From Acetothermia bacterium 64_32 (GTDB lineage: Bacteria > Bipolaricaulota > Bipolaricaulia > Bipolaricaulales > Bipolaricaulaceae): DNA of 64,000 bases. A program made the position numbers and the translations under genes. Positions 29,826 through 38,630 of the stretch are shown here, piece by piece (position 1 is the first letter of the stretch; each line of letters opens with the position of its first letter). Below the pieces are notes generated by a model. That model did no database searches. It was given only the letters and a program-made list of their open reading frames with translations, and was not told the DNA's origin. The stretch lies in assembly GCA_001508155.1 (NCBI GenBank), contig LGFI01000002.1, forward strand, positions 1-64,000, in the 5' to 3' direction.

Positions 29826-30822
29826 CGATGTACCGGTCGTAGAGGGCCTGTGCCCGGGCCGGGTCCCTTACCCCTTTTATCAGGGCCCTCCCGTCGGGGA
29901 ACACGGTGAGGGATGCCCCTTCCACGGTGGCCACCAACACCCCCCGGCGCACCTCCGCCCGGCCCAGGGGGGCTAGCTTGGCCGCCAGCGCCCCCAGGTC
30001 GATCCGTCCCGGCCTTGTGGGGAGCACCTGGACGGCGTCCCCACACAGGAGGGCAGCCCGCGAGGGGCGGGAAAGGAACGGGTATTCGCCTTTCTCGCAG
30101 GTGGGGCAGCCAGGGGCCTGTTCGACCTGGATGGCGCTCCAGCTGCGGGACCACAGGTCAAGGTAGACGAGGTTCCCTGGGGAGAGCTCCGGGGAGCCCA
30201 CCAGGATCTGAATGGCCGAGACGGCCTGGAGGGCGGCCAGGGCCTGGGGCACCGGGCCCAGGATCCCGGCGCTGGCACAGGTGGGGAGCGCCCCCGGGGG
30301 TGGTGGGGAGGGGAATAGGCACCGGAGGCAGGGGCCCTCCCCGGGGAGGATGGGCATGGTCATACCATAGGTGGAGAGCACCGCCGTGTAGATCCAGGGC
30401 ACCTTGTACTTGACGCAAACCTCGTTCACCAGGTACCTGGACTCAAGGTTATCAAGCCCATCCACCACCAGGTCCACCTCGGGGATGATCCGCTCGGCCT
30501 CCTTGGGGCCCAAATGGGCCACGTGCACGGTGAGCTCGGCCTCCGGGTAAACCCTTCCCAGGTGATCAGCCAACGCCTCCGCCTTGGGCCTGCCCAGGTC
30601 GGCTGACTTGAGCTCCGCCACCCGGTGCAGGTTCGACCCCTCCACCACATCCCGGTCCACCAAAACCAGGTGGCCCACCCCGGCCCGGAGGAGGGCCGAG
30701 GCGGTATGGGACCCCAGCGCCCCACAGCCGGCCACCAGCACCTTCGCCCGGGCGAGCCGCCCCTGCCCCCGTTCCCCCACCCACGGCAACACCATCTGTC
30801 GGGAGAACCTGTCGCGGTCCAT
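29818..30822 (-). CDS. ThiF/MoeB/HesA-family adenylyltransferase (E1-like)
   Basis: 334 residues. The N-terminal Rossmann ATP site is VAGCGALGSHTASALLRAGVG, with DRDVVEGSNLHRV and DGLDNLESRYLVN downstream. Zinc cysteines are CLRC and CPTC, and the catalytic-Cys region is PTCASAGILGP. It adenylates the C-terminal Gly of a ThiS/MoaD-like sulfur carrier. The last 75 residues form an extra domain (VFPDGRALIKG). No thiS, thiG or moaD gene is in the window, so the partner is unknown. It converges on the TPR gene with an 8-bp overlap. Confidence 0.88.
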   Translation of the reverse strand: MDRDRFSRQMVLPWVGERGQGRLARAKVLVAGCGALGSHTASALLRAGVGHLVLVDRDVVEGSNLHRVAELKSADLGRPKAEALADHLGRVYPEAELTVHVAHLGPKEAERIIPEVDLVVDGLDNLESRYLVNEVCVKYKVPWIYTAVLSTYGMTMPILPGEGPCLRCLFPSPPPPGALPTCASAGILGPVPQALAALQAVSAIQILVGSPELSPGNLVYLDLWSRSWSAIQVEQAPGCPTCEKGEYPFLSRPSRAALLCGDAVQVLPTRPGRIDLGALAAKLAPLGRAEVRRGVLVATVEGASLTVFPDGRALIKGVRDPARAQALYDRYIAR

Positions 30823-30866
30823 GGCTCCTGGATTTTGACAGCCTTCCCCCCCTTGGGCCAGCCCCT

Positions 30867-30895
30867 TTGGCCCACGGGGGCTTGGCCGCTAGAAT
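30867..30895 (+). promoter_or_regulatory. lemA operon promoter
   Basis: -35 TTGGCC (30867-30872), 17-bp spacer, -10 TAGAAT (30890-30895), followed by AAGGAGG ahead of the ATG at 30914. Confidence 0.5.
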
Positions 30896-30913
30896 GACCC
30901 CAAGGAGGCCTTC

Positions 30914-31471
30914 ATGATCGGATGGATAGTAATCGGGTTCCTTGTGGTCCTCTTCCTGTGGGTGGTGGCCACCTACAACCGCCTGATCCGCCTGCAGATA
31001 AGGTCGGAGGAGGCCTGGCGCGACATCGACACCCTGCTCAAAAAAAGGGCCGATCTCATCCCCAACCTGGTGGAGACGGTCAAGGGCTACGCTGGGCACG
31101 AGCGGGAGCTTTTCCAGAAGGTGGCCGAAGCCCGCTCCGCCTCCCTCAAGGCCGGCACCCCTCGGGAACAAGGACAGGCCGACGACTTCCTCCAGTCCAC
31201 CTTGAAAAGCCTGCTTGCCGTGGCCGAAAGCTATCCCGAGCTTAAGGCAAACCAGAACTTCCTCGACCTCCAGAGGTCGCTGGAGGATTTGGAGACGGAG
31301 ATCGCCCGCTCCCGCCGCTACTACAACGCAGTGGTACGCGACCTTAACACCAAGATCAAGGTCTTCCCCTCAAACCTGATCGCAAACCTCTTCGGGATCA
31401 GGGAGCGGGAGTTCTACGAGCTCCCCTCCGAGGGGGCGCGGGAGCCCCCTCAGGTTTCGTTCGCCCGATGA
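30914..31471 (+). CDS. lemA: LemA family protein
   Basis: 185 residues. One N-terminal transmembrane helix (IVIGFLVVLFLWVVATYN) is followed by the LemA helical bundle with signature AWRDIDTLLKKRADLIPNLVETVKGYA and the C-terminal IANLFGIREREFYEL. Function is unknown. LemA genes commonly precede a DUF2207/YgcG-type membrane protein, as here. The stop overlaps the next start by 4 bp. Confidence 0.92.
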   Translation: MIGWIVIGFLVVLFLWVVATYNRLIRLQIRSEEAWRDIDTLLKKRADLIPNLVETVKGYAGHERELFQKVAEARSASLKAGTPREQGQADDFLQSTLKSLLAVAESYPELKANQNFLDLQRSLEDLETEIARSRRYYNAVVRDLNTKIKVFPSNLIANLFGIREREFYELPSEGAREPPQVSFAR

Positions 31472-33129
31472 AAAAGATCCTCTCTCTTGTGGTGCTTTTC
31501 GCTCTCCCCGGGTTCGGGGAGTGGATCCAAAACTACAGGGTTGACCTTGCTATCGAGAAGGCGGGCTACGTTACGGTCACCGAGGAGATCGACGTTTTCT
31601 TCGACGTGTCAAGACATGGCATCTACCGCAAGGTCCCTTACTCCTATCGCCTGCCCACAGGGGAGCGCTACAAGCTGAGGATCTCGCTTCAGGAGGTCCT
31701 GGCCGATGGCAAGGCCGTGCCGGTACTCAGGACCCGGGAGGGAGGGGACCTGGTGTTGCGTATCGGCGACCCCGACAGCCTGGTGCAGGGGCAGGTGACC
31801 TACACCATCCGCTACCGGGTGGCCCGGGCCCTCAGGGCATACGGGGAGGAGGTGGAGCTTTACTGGAATGCAATCGGCACGGAATGGGAACTTCCCATAG
31901 CGGACGCTCAGGTGAACGTGACACTTCCCCAAGGGGTGGCGGGGGAAGGCGTGCGGGCGGTGGGCTATCAGGGCCGCCTGGGGGGCCGGTCCCCGTTTGA
32001 GCTTTCCTGGTCGGAAGGGAAGCTCACGGGAAAGGCGGACGGCCTTGCCCCGGGGGAGGGGATCACCTTGGCCGTGCGATTCCCCAAGGCTTACGTCAGC
32101 CTCCCTGGCCCCTGGCAAGGGTTCCTGTGGTTCCTTGAAGACAACGCCTACGCGGGGATCCCCATCCTGGCGCTCTTGGGGATGACCGTCTTGTGGTGGT
32201 TTAAAGGGCGTGATCCCAAGAAGGGGACCATCGCCCCGGCGTTTGCGCCGCCCAAGGGGATCGGGCCCGCGGAGGCCGGGGTGCTGGTGGACGACCGGTT
32301 CGATCCCCGGGACCTGTCCGCCGGGCTGGTGGGCCTGGCCACAAAGGGGCACCTGGGGATCCAGGAGATATGGGAGGGAGAGGGAAAGGAGCCTGATGAT
32401 TTCCTGCTTTTGCGTCGCCAGTCCCGGGAAGCCCTAACGCGCTTTGAGGAGGGGCTCCTGGAGGCCCTGTTTGAGGGAGGGGTAAAAGAAAGGCGGCTCT
32501 CGGAGCTGAAGTACAAGTTCTATGAGAAACTCCCCGGCTTGGGGGCACGGGTTTACATGGAGCTTACGGACAAGGGGTATTATGTGGCCAACCCCTCCCG
32601 GGTGCGGTCCCTTTACCTGGGGTTGGGGGTTGGCGGCCTCTTACTGGGGGTGTTGGTTGGGGTGCTCGTCCGGTCGGTTTATCTTGGGGCGGCGCTTGCT
32701 GCCGGTGGGGCAACGGTAGCCCTGTTTTCCCCTATCATGCCCAAGAAGACCGGGCAGGGGATCAAGGCCCTGCGGGAGGTGTTGGGGTTGGAGGAGTACA
32801 TTCGCCGGGCGGAGGTGGGGAGGATCGAACTGGCCGCGGCGGAGCGGCATTTCGAGGAGCTTTTGCCCTACGCCATGGCCTTTGGCCTGGTAGAGGCCTG
32901 GACGCAGGCCTTCCGGGGGCTTGTAAGGAAGCCCCCTGACTGGTACCAGGGGAGGTTCCCCACCTTCGCGCCCCATCGGTTCGGCTGGCGGTTGGCTTAC
33001 CTCCATCGGCTGGCGCGCGACTCGGCCCTGGCCAAGCCCCGATCCGCCAAGGGAGGTTGGGGAGGCGGCTCCGGGTTTGGGGGTTTCTCCGGCGGGGGGA
33101 TGGGCGGTGGGGGAGGGGGGAGCTGGTAG
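31468..33129 (+). CDS. DUF2207 membrane protein (YciQ-like)
   Basis: 553 residues: signal peptide (KKILSLVVLFALPGFGEW), a large extracytoplasmic beta domain (YRVDLAIEKAGYVTVTEEIDV, RHGIYRKVPY), a helix near residue 230 (IPILALLGMTVLWWFKGRDP), a cytoplasmic part, a two-helix hairpin near 380, and a Gly-rich tail ending GGGGGGSW. This is the DUF2207 layout. It is encoded with LemA in many bacteria and may form an envelope complex. Confidence 0.88.
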   Translation: MKKILSLVVLFALPGFGEWIQNYRVDLAIEKAGYVTVTEEIDVFFDVSRHGIYRKVPYSYRLPTGERYKLRISLQEVLADGKAVPVLRTREGGDLVLRIGDPDSLVQGQVTYTIRYRVARALRAYGEEVELYWNAIGTEWELPIADAQVNVTLPQGVAGEGVRAVGYQGRLGGRSPFELSWSEGKLTGKADGLAPGEGITLAVRFPKAYVSLPGPWQGFLWFLEDNAYAGIPILALLGMTVLWWFKGRDPKKGTIAPAFAPPKGIGPAEAGVLVDDRFDPRDLSAGLVGLATKGHLGIQEIWEGEGKEPDDFLLLRRQSREALTRFEEGLLEALFEGGVKERRLSELKYKFYEKLPGLGARVYMELTDKGYYVANPSRVRSLYLGLGVGGLLLGVLVGVLVRSVYLGAALAAGGATVALFSPIMPKKTGQGIKALREVLGLEEYIRRAEVGRIELAAAERHFEELLPYAMAFGLVEAWTQAFRGLVRKPPDWYQGRFPTFAPHRFGWRLAYLHRLARDSALAKPRSAKGGWGGGSGFGGFSGGGMGGGGGGSW

Positions 33130-33131
33130 CC

Positions 33132-33683
33132 ATGTCCATCGCCATCATAGTTATCCTGGCCCTTTTTGTGTGGATCGGCTATTCGGGCTGGCGGGCCTCC
33201 CGTCGGCTCAGCCGGGGGGAGGAGAGGCTGGAGGAGGCCTGGAGGCGGGTGGAGGAGGCCCTGACCAGCCGTGAGCAGGCCCTGCGGGGGTTCTGCTCCA
33301 CCTTGGCCTCCCTGGGGCTGGTGCCCGAGGGCCGCAGGAGGCTCGAGGAGGCGCTGGGGGAGGTCAGCAGGGCGGCCAGCCCGGCCGCCCTGGCCGAGGC
33401 GGACGAAAGGCTGAAGATCGCCCTGCGGGAGGTGTACGGGGGGCTCCCCCGTACCCGCCCCCCCGCCCTCAAACAGGCGCAGAACGCCCTGGCCGAGGCA
33501 GAAGACGAGTTGGAGTTTGCCCGCCGACGCTACAACGAGCTCGTCATGGACTGGAACGAGCTCTTCTTGCGCCGAACCTATCGATACCTGGCAAGGAGGA
33601 AGGGCCTTTCCCGTCGCGAGCTCTATCTCCTCCCGGGGGAGGAGGAGGCGTTCAGCCGCCACCGGGGGCCGAGCCTTTATTAA
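33132..33683 (+). CDS. Second LemA-like protein
   Basis: 183 residues with an N-terminal membrane helix (SIAIIVILALFVWIGYSGW), then helices rich in Glu and Arg. RLEEAWRRVEEALTSREQALRGFCSTLA mirrors the LemA signature, and LEFARRRYNELVMDWNELF matches the LemA SRRYYNAVVRDLN segment. It is a diverged paralog in the same operon, starting 2 bp after DUF2207. The earlier frame opening at 33057 lies inside DUF2207. Confidence 0.75.
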   Translation: MSIAIIVILALFVWIGYSGWRASRRLSRGEERLEEAWRRVEEALTSREQALRGFCSTLASLGLVPEGRRRLEEALGEVSRAASPAALAEADERLKIALREVYGGLPRTRPPALKQAQNALAEAEDELEFARRRYNELVMDWNELFLRRTYRYLARRKGLSRRELYLLPGEEEAFSRHRGPSLY

Positions 33684-34729
33684 AGGGCGGAAAGCGGCCC
33701 GGAAAGGGCCTCCCTTACCTCCAAAAGGTCGTGTAGGAAAAACGGGTAGGCGCGGCCAGGAAGCCTCCTTTCCCCGCTGGGCTCCGGCAGGAGGAAGGTG
33801 CCGGAAAGCCAACCCCACGGGGGCGGCTCCATCCCGAATACCTCGCGGAAAAGCAAGTCCACCCCTGGCTCGTAACCCGCCCCCCCAGCCCCGTGTAGGA
33901 AGAAATCGCACACCACCGCCCGCAGGAAGAACGTGAGGGTGAGCGCCCGGGGGAGCTGTGCCTCCCCGGGGGCCCTGGCGGGCCCCCGCTTCCCCCCCTC
34001 CAGGCGCCAGAAGGGCAGCTCCCCGGGGGAAAGGGAAGGAAGTCCACACAACCGCACCGCCTTCCCGTATGCGGAAAGGAACCCCTCCTTTTTGCAGAGA
34101 AGAAGGGAGACGAAATCCTTAAAGGCCTGCGAGGCCGCAAGCTCGCTCACCTGGATCACCCTGACCCCAGCGAGGCCGGCGAGCCGCCCTTTTGCCTCCT
34201 CCCACCACCCCGGCCAGGGTCCTTCAGGGGGAGGGAGCCTTTTCCAGGCCTCCTCCGCACGCCTCAGGATCCCCTGGTTTTTCAGGGTGGAGAGCCGGGC
34301 CTCCATGAGCTCCCAGGCTCGGGCCAGGGCCTTTTGGCCCGGGGCCGGACGGGCTGCCAGCACCAGCCGGTTTGGGTTCCTGAGCAAAACGAGTTCGTGG
34401 TGGGTGTAGCCGCGGCGGCGCAGGGGCACCGGGAAGGAGATGGCCCCCGGGGCGTCCGAGTCCACCGAGATCCAGACCCGGGCCACATCTTGAGGCAGGG
34501 CGGCCAGGAAAAGCTGCCTGAGGAGGATCCCGGGGTGAACGGGGAGCGGCTGGTGCCCCGAGGCCACCACCGGCTCCCCTTGGGGGAGCGAAAGCCCCCG
34601 CCGCGCCTCCTCCCGCAGCTCGGAAAGCCCCTCGGGGAAGGAGGCACCCGTCTTCCGGGCGGCCTCCAAAAGCCCCCCTTCCCAGCCCCAACTGACCTCG
34701 CCGTGCCGGACCGGGATCCTCGGCCTCAC
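33680..34729 (-). CDS. BshC-like protein (divergent)
   Basis: 349 residues. SGHQP at 57-61 followed by HPGILLRQLFLAAL and then VWISVDSDAPG parallels BshC, where G(Q/H)QPG-x-GPLYxxxK is followed by FWxxxEDHD. BshC adds cysteine to GlcN-malate in bacillithiol synthesis. Our protein is much shorter than BshC (about 540 residues) and lacks the coiled-coil region. The gene next to it (4-bp overlap) encodes a BshB-type deacetylase, which supports the idea. The assignment is tentative; it could belong to a separate family with the same motif. Confidence 0.5.
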   Translation of the reverse strand: MRPRIPVRHGEVSWGWEGGLLEAARKTGASFPEGLSELREEARRGLSLPQGEPVVASGHQPLPVHPGILLRQLFLAALPQDVARVWISVDSDAPGAISFPVPLRRRGYTHHELVLLRNPNRLVLAARPAPGQKALARAWELMEARLSTLKNQGILRRAEEAWKRLPPPEGPWPGWWEEAKGRLAGLAGVRVIQVSELAASQAFKDFVSLLLCKKEGFLSAYGKAVRLCGLPSLSPGELPFWRLEGGKRGPARAPGEAQLPRALTLTFFLRAVVCDFFLHGAGGAGYEPGVDLLFREVFGMEPPPWGWLSGTFLLPEPSGERRLPGRAYPFFLHDLLEVREALSGPLSAL

Positions 34730-35463
34730 GGGGGAAGGAGGTGGACCGGGTCCCAGATGGGGAGCTCCTCCGGGGAGAAGATAGGCTCCCCGTAGGCCAC
34801 CCCGATCTTCCCCCCGTAGAACTTGGCCGTGGTGGTCAGCCTGTCCACAAGCTCTTCCTTGCGCCAGCCGAACTGGCTTTGGTAGGCGAGGACGGCCTTT
34901 AGCTTCCGCTGGAAGGCGCTGGAGATGTCCACCACGGCGCTGGGGAGGAGGACCCGGCGCAGGTGGCTGGTGGCGTAGCGGAAAAGCAGGGGTGGGTAGT
35001 AGGGGTCGCCGGGCATGTCGGTCTTGGTGAGCTTGGCGTAAAAGCGGGCGTTCAGGGCGATCTCAGCCGCCGCCAGGTGGTCCGGGTGCTGGTCCTGCGG
35101 CAGGAGCCCGAACACGACCATGGGCCGGAGGGTGCGGTATACCTCGGCCAGGGCCCTCCTGGCTTCCACCGTGTCCCGAAGGTAGCGGTTGGGGAGGCCC
35201 AGGGTGAGGCGCTGGGCCGCCCCCAGGATCTCGGCCGCCTGTTGGGCCTCCTTGCGGCGGGTTTGGGGATCCCCGTATGGGGTGGGTTCCCCGTCGGTGA
35301 GGTCCACGATCCCCACCCGGAGGCCGCCTGTGGCCAGGCGGGCGATGGTGCCCCCCAGGCCGATCTCGGCGTCATCCGGATGGGCACCTACGACGAGGAC
35401 GTCCAGCGCAGGGCCCTGGCCGCCGCCTCCAGATACACCGCTAGCCTCTCTTGGGCCGGACAA
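34726..35463 (-). CDS. PIG-L family deacetylase (BshB1-like)
   Basis: 245 residues. Zinc motif AHPDDAEIGLGGT near the N-terminus, then DLTDGEPTPYG, and QDQHPDHLAAAEIA in the middle. The TKTDMPGDPYYPPLLFRYA segment and a C-terminal QSQFGW motif fit the BshB1 subgroup, which deacetylates GlcNAc-malate. The TTG at 35463 is the only non-CTG start in frame; it overlaps the GT2 gene by 76 bp. It forms an operon with a glycosyltransferase and a BshC-like gene. Confidence 0.82.
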   Translation of the reverse strand: MSGPREASGVSGGGGQGPALDVLVVGAHPDDAEIGLGGTIARLATGGLRVGIVDLTDGEPTPYGDPQTRRKEAQQAAEILGAAQRLTLGLPNRYLRDTVEARRALAEVYRTLRPMVVFGLLPQDQHPDHLAAAEIALNARFYAKLTKTDMPGDPYYPPLLFRYATSHLRRVLLPSAVVDISSAFQRKLKAVLAYQSQFGWRKEELVDRLTTTAKFYGGKIGVAYGEPIFSPEELPIWDPVHLLPP

Positions 35464-36083
35464 CGTCCCACCCCCTTGTCGAAGTCGTAGTATATGAGCG
35501 GCACCGGGATCTCCTCCACGGAGAGGCCGGCACGGGCTGCCTTTATCCAGAGCTCCACCGGAAAGGCGTACCCATCCTCCGAAAGCTCAAGCCGGCTCAG
35601 GGCCGCCAGGCGGTAGGCCTTGAACCCGCAGAAGGAGTCGGTGAGGGGGTAGCCGGTGACCTCCCGCAAGAGGGCGGTGACCGCCCGGTTTACCCACAGG
35701 CGATCCTGGGGGCGCGGCCCTTGGGAGAGGCGGGGGTCCAGGTACCGGGAGCCGGAGATGATGTCGGCCGCCCCCGCCCGGATCCTGGCCAGGAACCTGG
35801 GGAGGAAGGCCGGCTCGTGCTGGCCGTCGGCGTCCATGGTAATGGCCCACTCATATCCCATCTTTTCCGCCCAGGCAAGCCCGGAACGCAGGGCCGCCCC
35901 ATAACCCCGGTTGCGCCGGTGCTTGAGAAGGAGGGCACCCTCCCCCCGGGCGATCTCGGGGGTGGCGTCGGTGGAGCCATCGTCCACCACCAGGACCCTA
36001 CCTGGCCAGACGGCCCTCACCCCGGCCAGGACCCGGGGTAGCATGCCGCCTTCGTTGTATACCGGGATCACCAGGAGCACCAT
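35388..36083 (-). CDS. GT2 family glycosyltransferase (DPM/UDP-Glc:polyprenol-like)
   Basis: 231 residues. GT2 fold: VIPVYNEGGMLPRVLAGV, VVDDGSTDATPEIA, RRNRGYGAALRSGLAWA, then DADGQHEPAFLPRF (metal-binding DxD) and DSFCGFKAYRLAAL. No C-terminal membrane helices. This group usually moves sugars to polyprenol phosphate. BshA of bacillithiol synthesis is GT4, so this is not BshA. ATG 36083 or GTG 36080 may be the start (GGAGGG upstream). Confidence 0.85.
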   Translation of the reverse strand: MVLLVIPVYNEGGMLPRVLAGVRAVWPGRVLVVDDGSTDATPEIARGEGALLLKHRRNRGYGAALRSGLAWAEKMGYEWAITMDADGQHEPAFLPRFLARIRAGAADIISGSRYLDPRLSQGPRPQDRLWVNRAVTALLREVTGYPLTDSFCGFKAYRLAALSRLELSEDGYAFPVELWIKAARAGLSVEEIPVPLIYYDFDKGVGRCPAQERLAVYLEAAARALRWTSSS

Positions 36084-36136
36084 GGCCCTCCATGATACCA
36101 TAAGTGACCCAGTCCAATAATCCCGGAAGCTTTTTC

Positions 36137-36166
36137 TTGACGAAAACAGATAGAAGATGCTATAGT
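36137..36166 (+). promoter_or_regulatory. Amino-acid ABC importer promoter
   Basis: -35 TTGACG (36137-36142), 18-bp spacer, -10 TATAGT (36161-36166), followed by AAAAGGAGGT before the GTG at 36204. Confidence 0.7.
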
Positions 36167-36203
36167 TCCTGGATAGGTCAAATCCCAAAAGGAGGTGGGC
36201 AGG

Positions 36204-37109
36204 GTGAACAGGGCTGTGGGAGCGGTGCTGATCTTGGGGTTGCTTGTAGGCGTGGGGACGCTGGGGGCCGAGAAGTACATCGTGGCCTCGGACATCCCCT
36301 GGGCCCCCTTTGAGATGGTGAACGAGGCGGGGGAGTACCTGGGCTTTGACCTGGACCTGATGCGGGCCATCGCCCACGTGGCCGGTTTTGAGATCGAGAT
36401 CAGAAACATCGCCTTCGACGCCATCATCGAGAACGTCCGCACCGGCCGGGCCGACATCGGGGCCTCGGGCTTTACCATCACCGCCGAGCGGGAGCGGGTG
36501 GTGGACTTCTCCATCCCCTACTTCCTCTCCAACCAGGCGGTGGTGGTGCGCAAGGACTCGGGGCTCAACATCGTCACCGCCCTGGCCGGGCTGGGGCCGG
36601 CCAAGGCCATCGGGGCCCAGAACGGCACCACCGGCTTCTACTGGGTGGAGGACAACATCCAAGGGGCCGGGATCGAGGTGGCGCTTAAGGGGTACGAGAC
36701 GTATCCAGCGGCCATCCTGGACCTGGTGAACGGCCGGGTGGACGCGGTGATCCAGGACGAGCCGGCCTCCAAGGCCTCCCTGGCCGCCTATCCCGATGAG
36801 CTCGCCATCGCCGGGATCATCAATACCAATGAGTACTTCGGCTTCCTGGTGGCCGAGGGGGACCCTAAAGGGCTTCTTCCCCGGATCAACCAGGCCCTGG
36901 AGGAGCTGGGGCTCACGGTGCGGGAGCTCCCCGGGGGGATAAAGGAGCTCGTCATCGCGGAGGGGAGCTTCATCGCCGGCCTCCAGGAGATCTACTTCGG
37001 CCCGGACCTCGATGAGGTGACCGCCGCCTGGGGGAAGTGCAAGGGGTTGCTCTTCTCCGGGGACCTCTCCGGCTACATCCGGTGCATGAAGGCCGAGCTA
37101 GGGCTGTGA
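36204..37109 (+). CDS. Polar amino-acid ABC transporter substrate-binding protein
   Basis: 301 residues. A signal peptide (AVGAVLILGLLVGVGTLGA) precedes an SBP_bac_3 fold: PPF-like IPWAPFEM, GFDLDLMRAIA, GRADIGASGFTITAERERVVDFSIPY, then VNGRVDAVIQDEP. It binds an amino acid outside the membrane for the permease pair downstream. GTG 36204 lies seven bases after AAGGAGGT; GTG 36195 overlaps that site. A hairpin terminator separates it from the permease, a common way to make more binder than permease. Confidence 0.92.
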   Translation: MNRAVGAVLILGLLVGVGTLGAEKYIVASDIPWAPFEMVNEAGEYLGFDLDLMRAIAHVAGFEIEIRNIAFDAIIENVRTGRADIGASGFTITAERERVVDFSIPYFLSNQAVVVRKDSGLNIVTALAGLGPAKAIGAQNGTTGFYWVEDNIQGAGIEVALKGYETYPAAILDLVNGRVDAVIQDEPASKASLAAYPDELAIAGIINTNEYFGFLVAEGDPKGLLPRINQALEELGLTVRELPGGIKELVIAEGSFIAGLQEIYFGPDLDEVTAAWGKCKGLLFSGDLSGYIRCMKAELGL

Positions 37110-37130
37110 GCCAGCGCAGGGGCTGAGGCT

Positions 37131-37157
37131 AAGGGGCCCCTCAAAGGGCCCCTTTTT
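37131..37157 (+). terminator. Rho-independent (partial) terminator after the binding-protein gene
   Basis: AAGGGGCCC (37131-37139), loop CTCAAA, GGGCCCCTT (37146-37154), then TTT. It lies inside the ABC operon, 18 bp before the first permease gene, so partial read-through is expected. Confidence 0.8.
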
Positions 37158-37174
37158 GGAAAAGGGAAAGCGGG

Positions 37175-37864
37175 ATGGGATTCCTCGGGCAGCTGGGCCA
37201 GGTGGGGCACTACCTTCCCATGCTCCTCAGGGCCTCGCTGGTGAACCTGGAGCTCCTTTGGGCCCTGCTTCTGATAGGCTTTTCCCTTGGAACCCTGGTG
37301 GCCCTTCTCCAGGTTTACGGGGGACGCCTCCTGGGGACGCTGGCCTACATCTACGAGTGGGTTTTCCGCAGCGTCCCCGCCCTGGTGCTCCTGTTTTTGT
37401 TTTACTACGGCCCCTCCCACTTCGGCCTTGACATCCAGAGCTTCCTTGCGGCCTGCCTGGCCTTGGGCTTCCGCTCCTCAGCCTATCAATCCCAGATCTT
37501 CCGGGGGGCTATCCAGGCCATCCCCACCGGGCAGATGGTGGCCGCCCGCGCCCTGGGGATGTCCCGCCCCAGGGCCATCCTGCACGTGATCCTGCCCCAG
37601 GCGTTCCGCCTGGCCATCCCCGGCTGGTCCAACGAGTTCTCCTCCGTGACAAAGGACACCACCTTGGCTTACGCGGTGGGGCTTAACGAGATCATGCGAT
37701 ACGCCAAGATCGTCATGGACAGGCAGTATGAGCTCGCCATGGCCACGTTCATCGTGGTGGCGCTGGTGTTCTTGGCCTTCACCTATTCGGGCAACGCCCT
37801 TTTGGGGCAGCTTGAGCGCAGGTTCCGCATCCCGGGCCTGCAGATGCCGGGCGCGACGCTGTGA
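37175..37864 (+). CDS. Amino-acid ABC transporter permease, HisM/GlnP type (first)
   Basis: 229 residues, about five membrane helices. The ATPase-contacting EAA loop reads [27 protein letters not shown], typical of the HisMQ family. It forms a heterodimer with the second permease encoded 760 bp downstream. Confidence 0.92.
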   Translation: MGFLGQLGQVGHYLPMLLRASLVNLELLWALLLIGFSLGTLVALLQVYGGRLLGTLAYIYEWVFRSVPALVLLFLFYYGPSHFGLDIQSFLAACLALGFRSSAYQSQIFRGAIQAIPTGQMVAARALGMSRPRAILHVILPQAFRLAIPGWSNEFSSVTKDTTLAYAVGLNEIMRYAKIVMDRQYELAMATFIVVALVFLAFTYSGNALLGQLERRFRIPGLQMPGATL

Positions 37865-37877
37865 GGGTGAAAGGGGG

Positions 37878-38630
37878 ATGAACGCTCTGCTTGTCGTAGA
37901 GGACCTGCACAAGAGGTACGGCAGGGAGGAGGTGCTGAAGGGGGTTTCCTTCGAGCTCGAGCGGGGGGAGACCAAGGTGATCATCGGCCCCTCTGGGACC
38001 GGGAAGTCCACCCTGCTCCGCTGCATAAACCGGCTCACCGAGCCTGACCGGGGGCGGGTTTGGCTCGATGGGGTGGAGGTGACCTCCCCCAAGACGAACA
38101 TCAACCGCATCCGGGCTCAAATCGGCTTCGTGTTCCAGGACTTCAACCTGTTCACCCACCTCACCGCGCTTGAGAACGTGCGGCTGGGGCCCATGCGGGT
38201 GTTGGGGATGAAGAAGGCCGAGGCCACAAGGCTCGCCATGGAGGAGCTGGCGCGGGTGGGGCTTGCGGACAAGGCAGAGGCCTATCCCGCCCAGCTCTCC
38301 GGGGGGCAACAGCAGCGGGTGTCCATCGCCCGCGCCCTGGCCATGAACCCGAAGTTGATCCTGTTCGACGAGCCCACCAGCGCCCTGGACCCGGAGCTCA
38401 TCGGCGAGGTGCTCACCGTGATGACCAAGCTTGCCCAAGAAGGGATGACCATGATCGTGGTCACCCACGAGATGGGGTTCGCCCGGTCGGTGGCCGACGA
38501 GATCATCTTCATGGAGAAGGGCGTGATCGTAGAGCAGGGCCCCCCGGCCCAGCTCTTCTCCTCCCCCAAGCACCCGCGTACGGCGGAGTTCCTGCGCAAG
38601 ATTACCGAGCTTTATGGGGGGGAGGGATGA
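37878..38630 (+). CDS. Amino-acid ABC transporter ATP-binding protein, GlnQ type
   Basis: 250 residues. Walker [13 protein letters not shown]-loop region [12 protein letters not shown], signature [15 protein letters not shown], Walker [15 protein letters not shown] and switch His in VVTHEMGFA are all intact. It drives import. ATG 37878 directly follows AAAGGGGG; the earlier open frame to 37728 lies inside the permease gene. It overlaps the second permease by 4 bp. Confidence 0.95.
   Translation: MNALLVVEDLHKRYGREEVLKGVSFELERGETKVIIGPSGTGKSTLLRCINRLTEPDRGRVWLDGVEVTSPKTNINRIRAQIGFVFQDFNLFTHLTALENVRLGPMRVLGMKKAEATRLAMEELARVGLADKAEAYPAQLSGGQQQRVSIARALAMNPKLILFDEPTSALDPELIGEVLTVMTKLAQEGMTMIVVTHEMGFARSVADEIIFMEKGVIVEQGPPAQLFSSPKHPRTAEFLRKITELYGGEG

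Noticed and set aside
35388-36083. GT2 gene as bacillithiol BshA
   Set aside because: BshA is a GT4 enzyme; this protein has the GT2 DDGS and DADGQ motifs.
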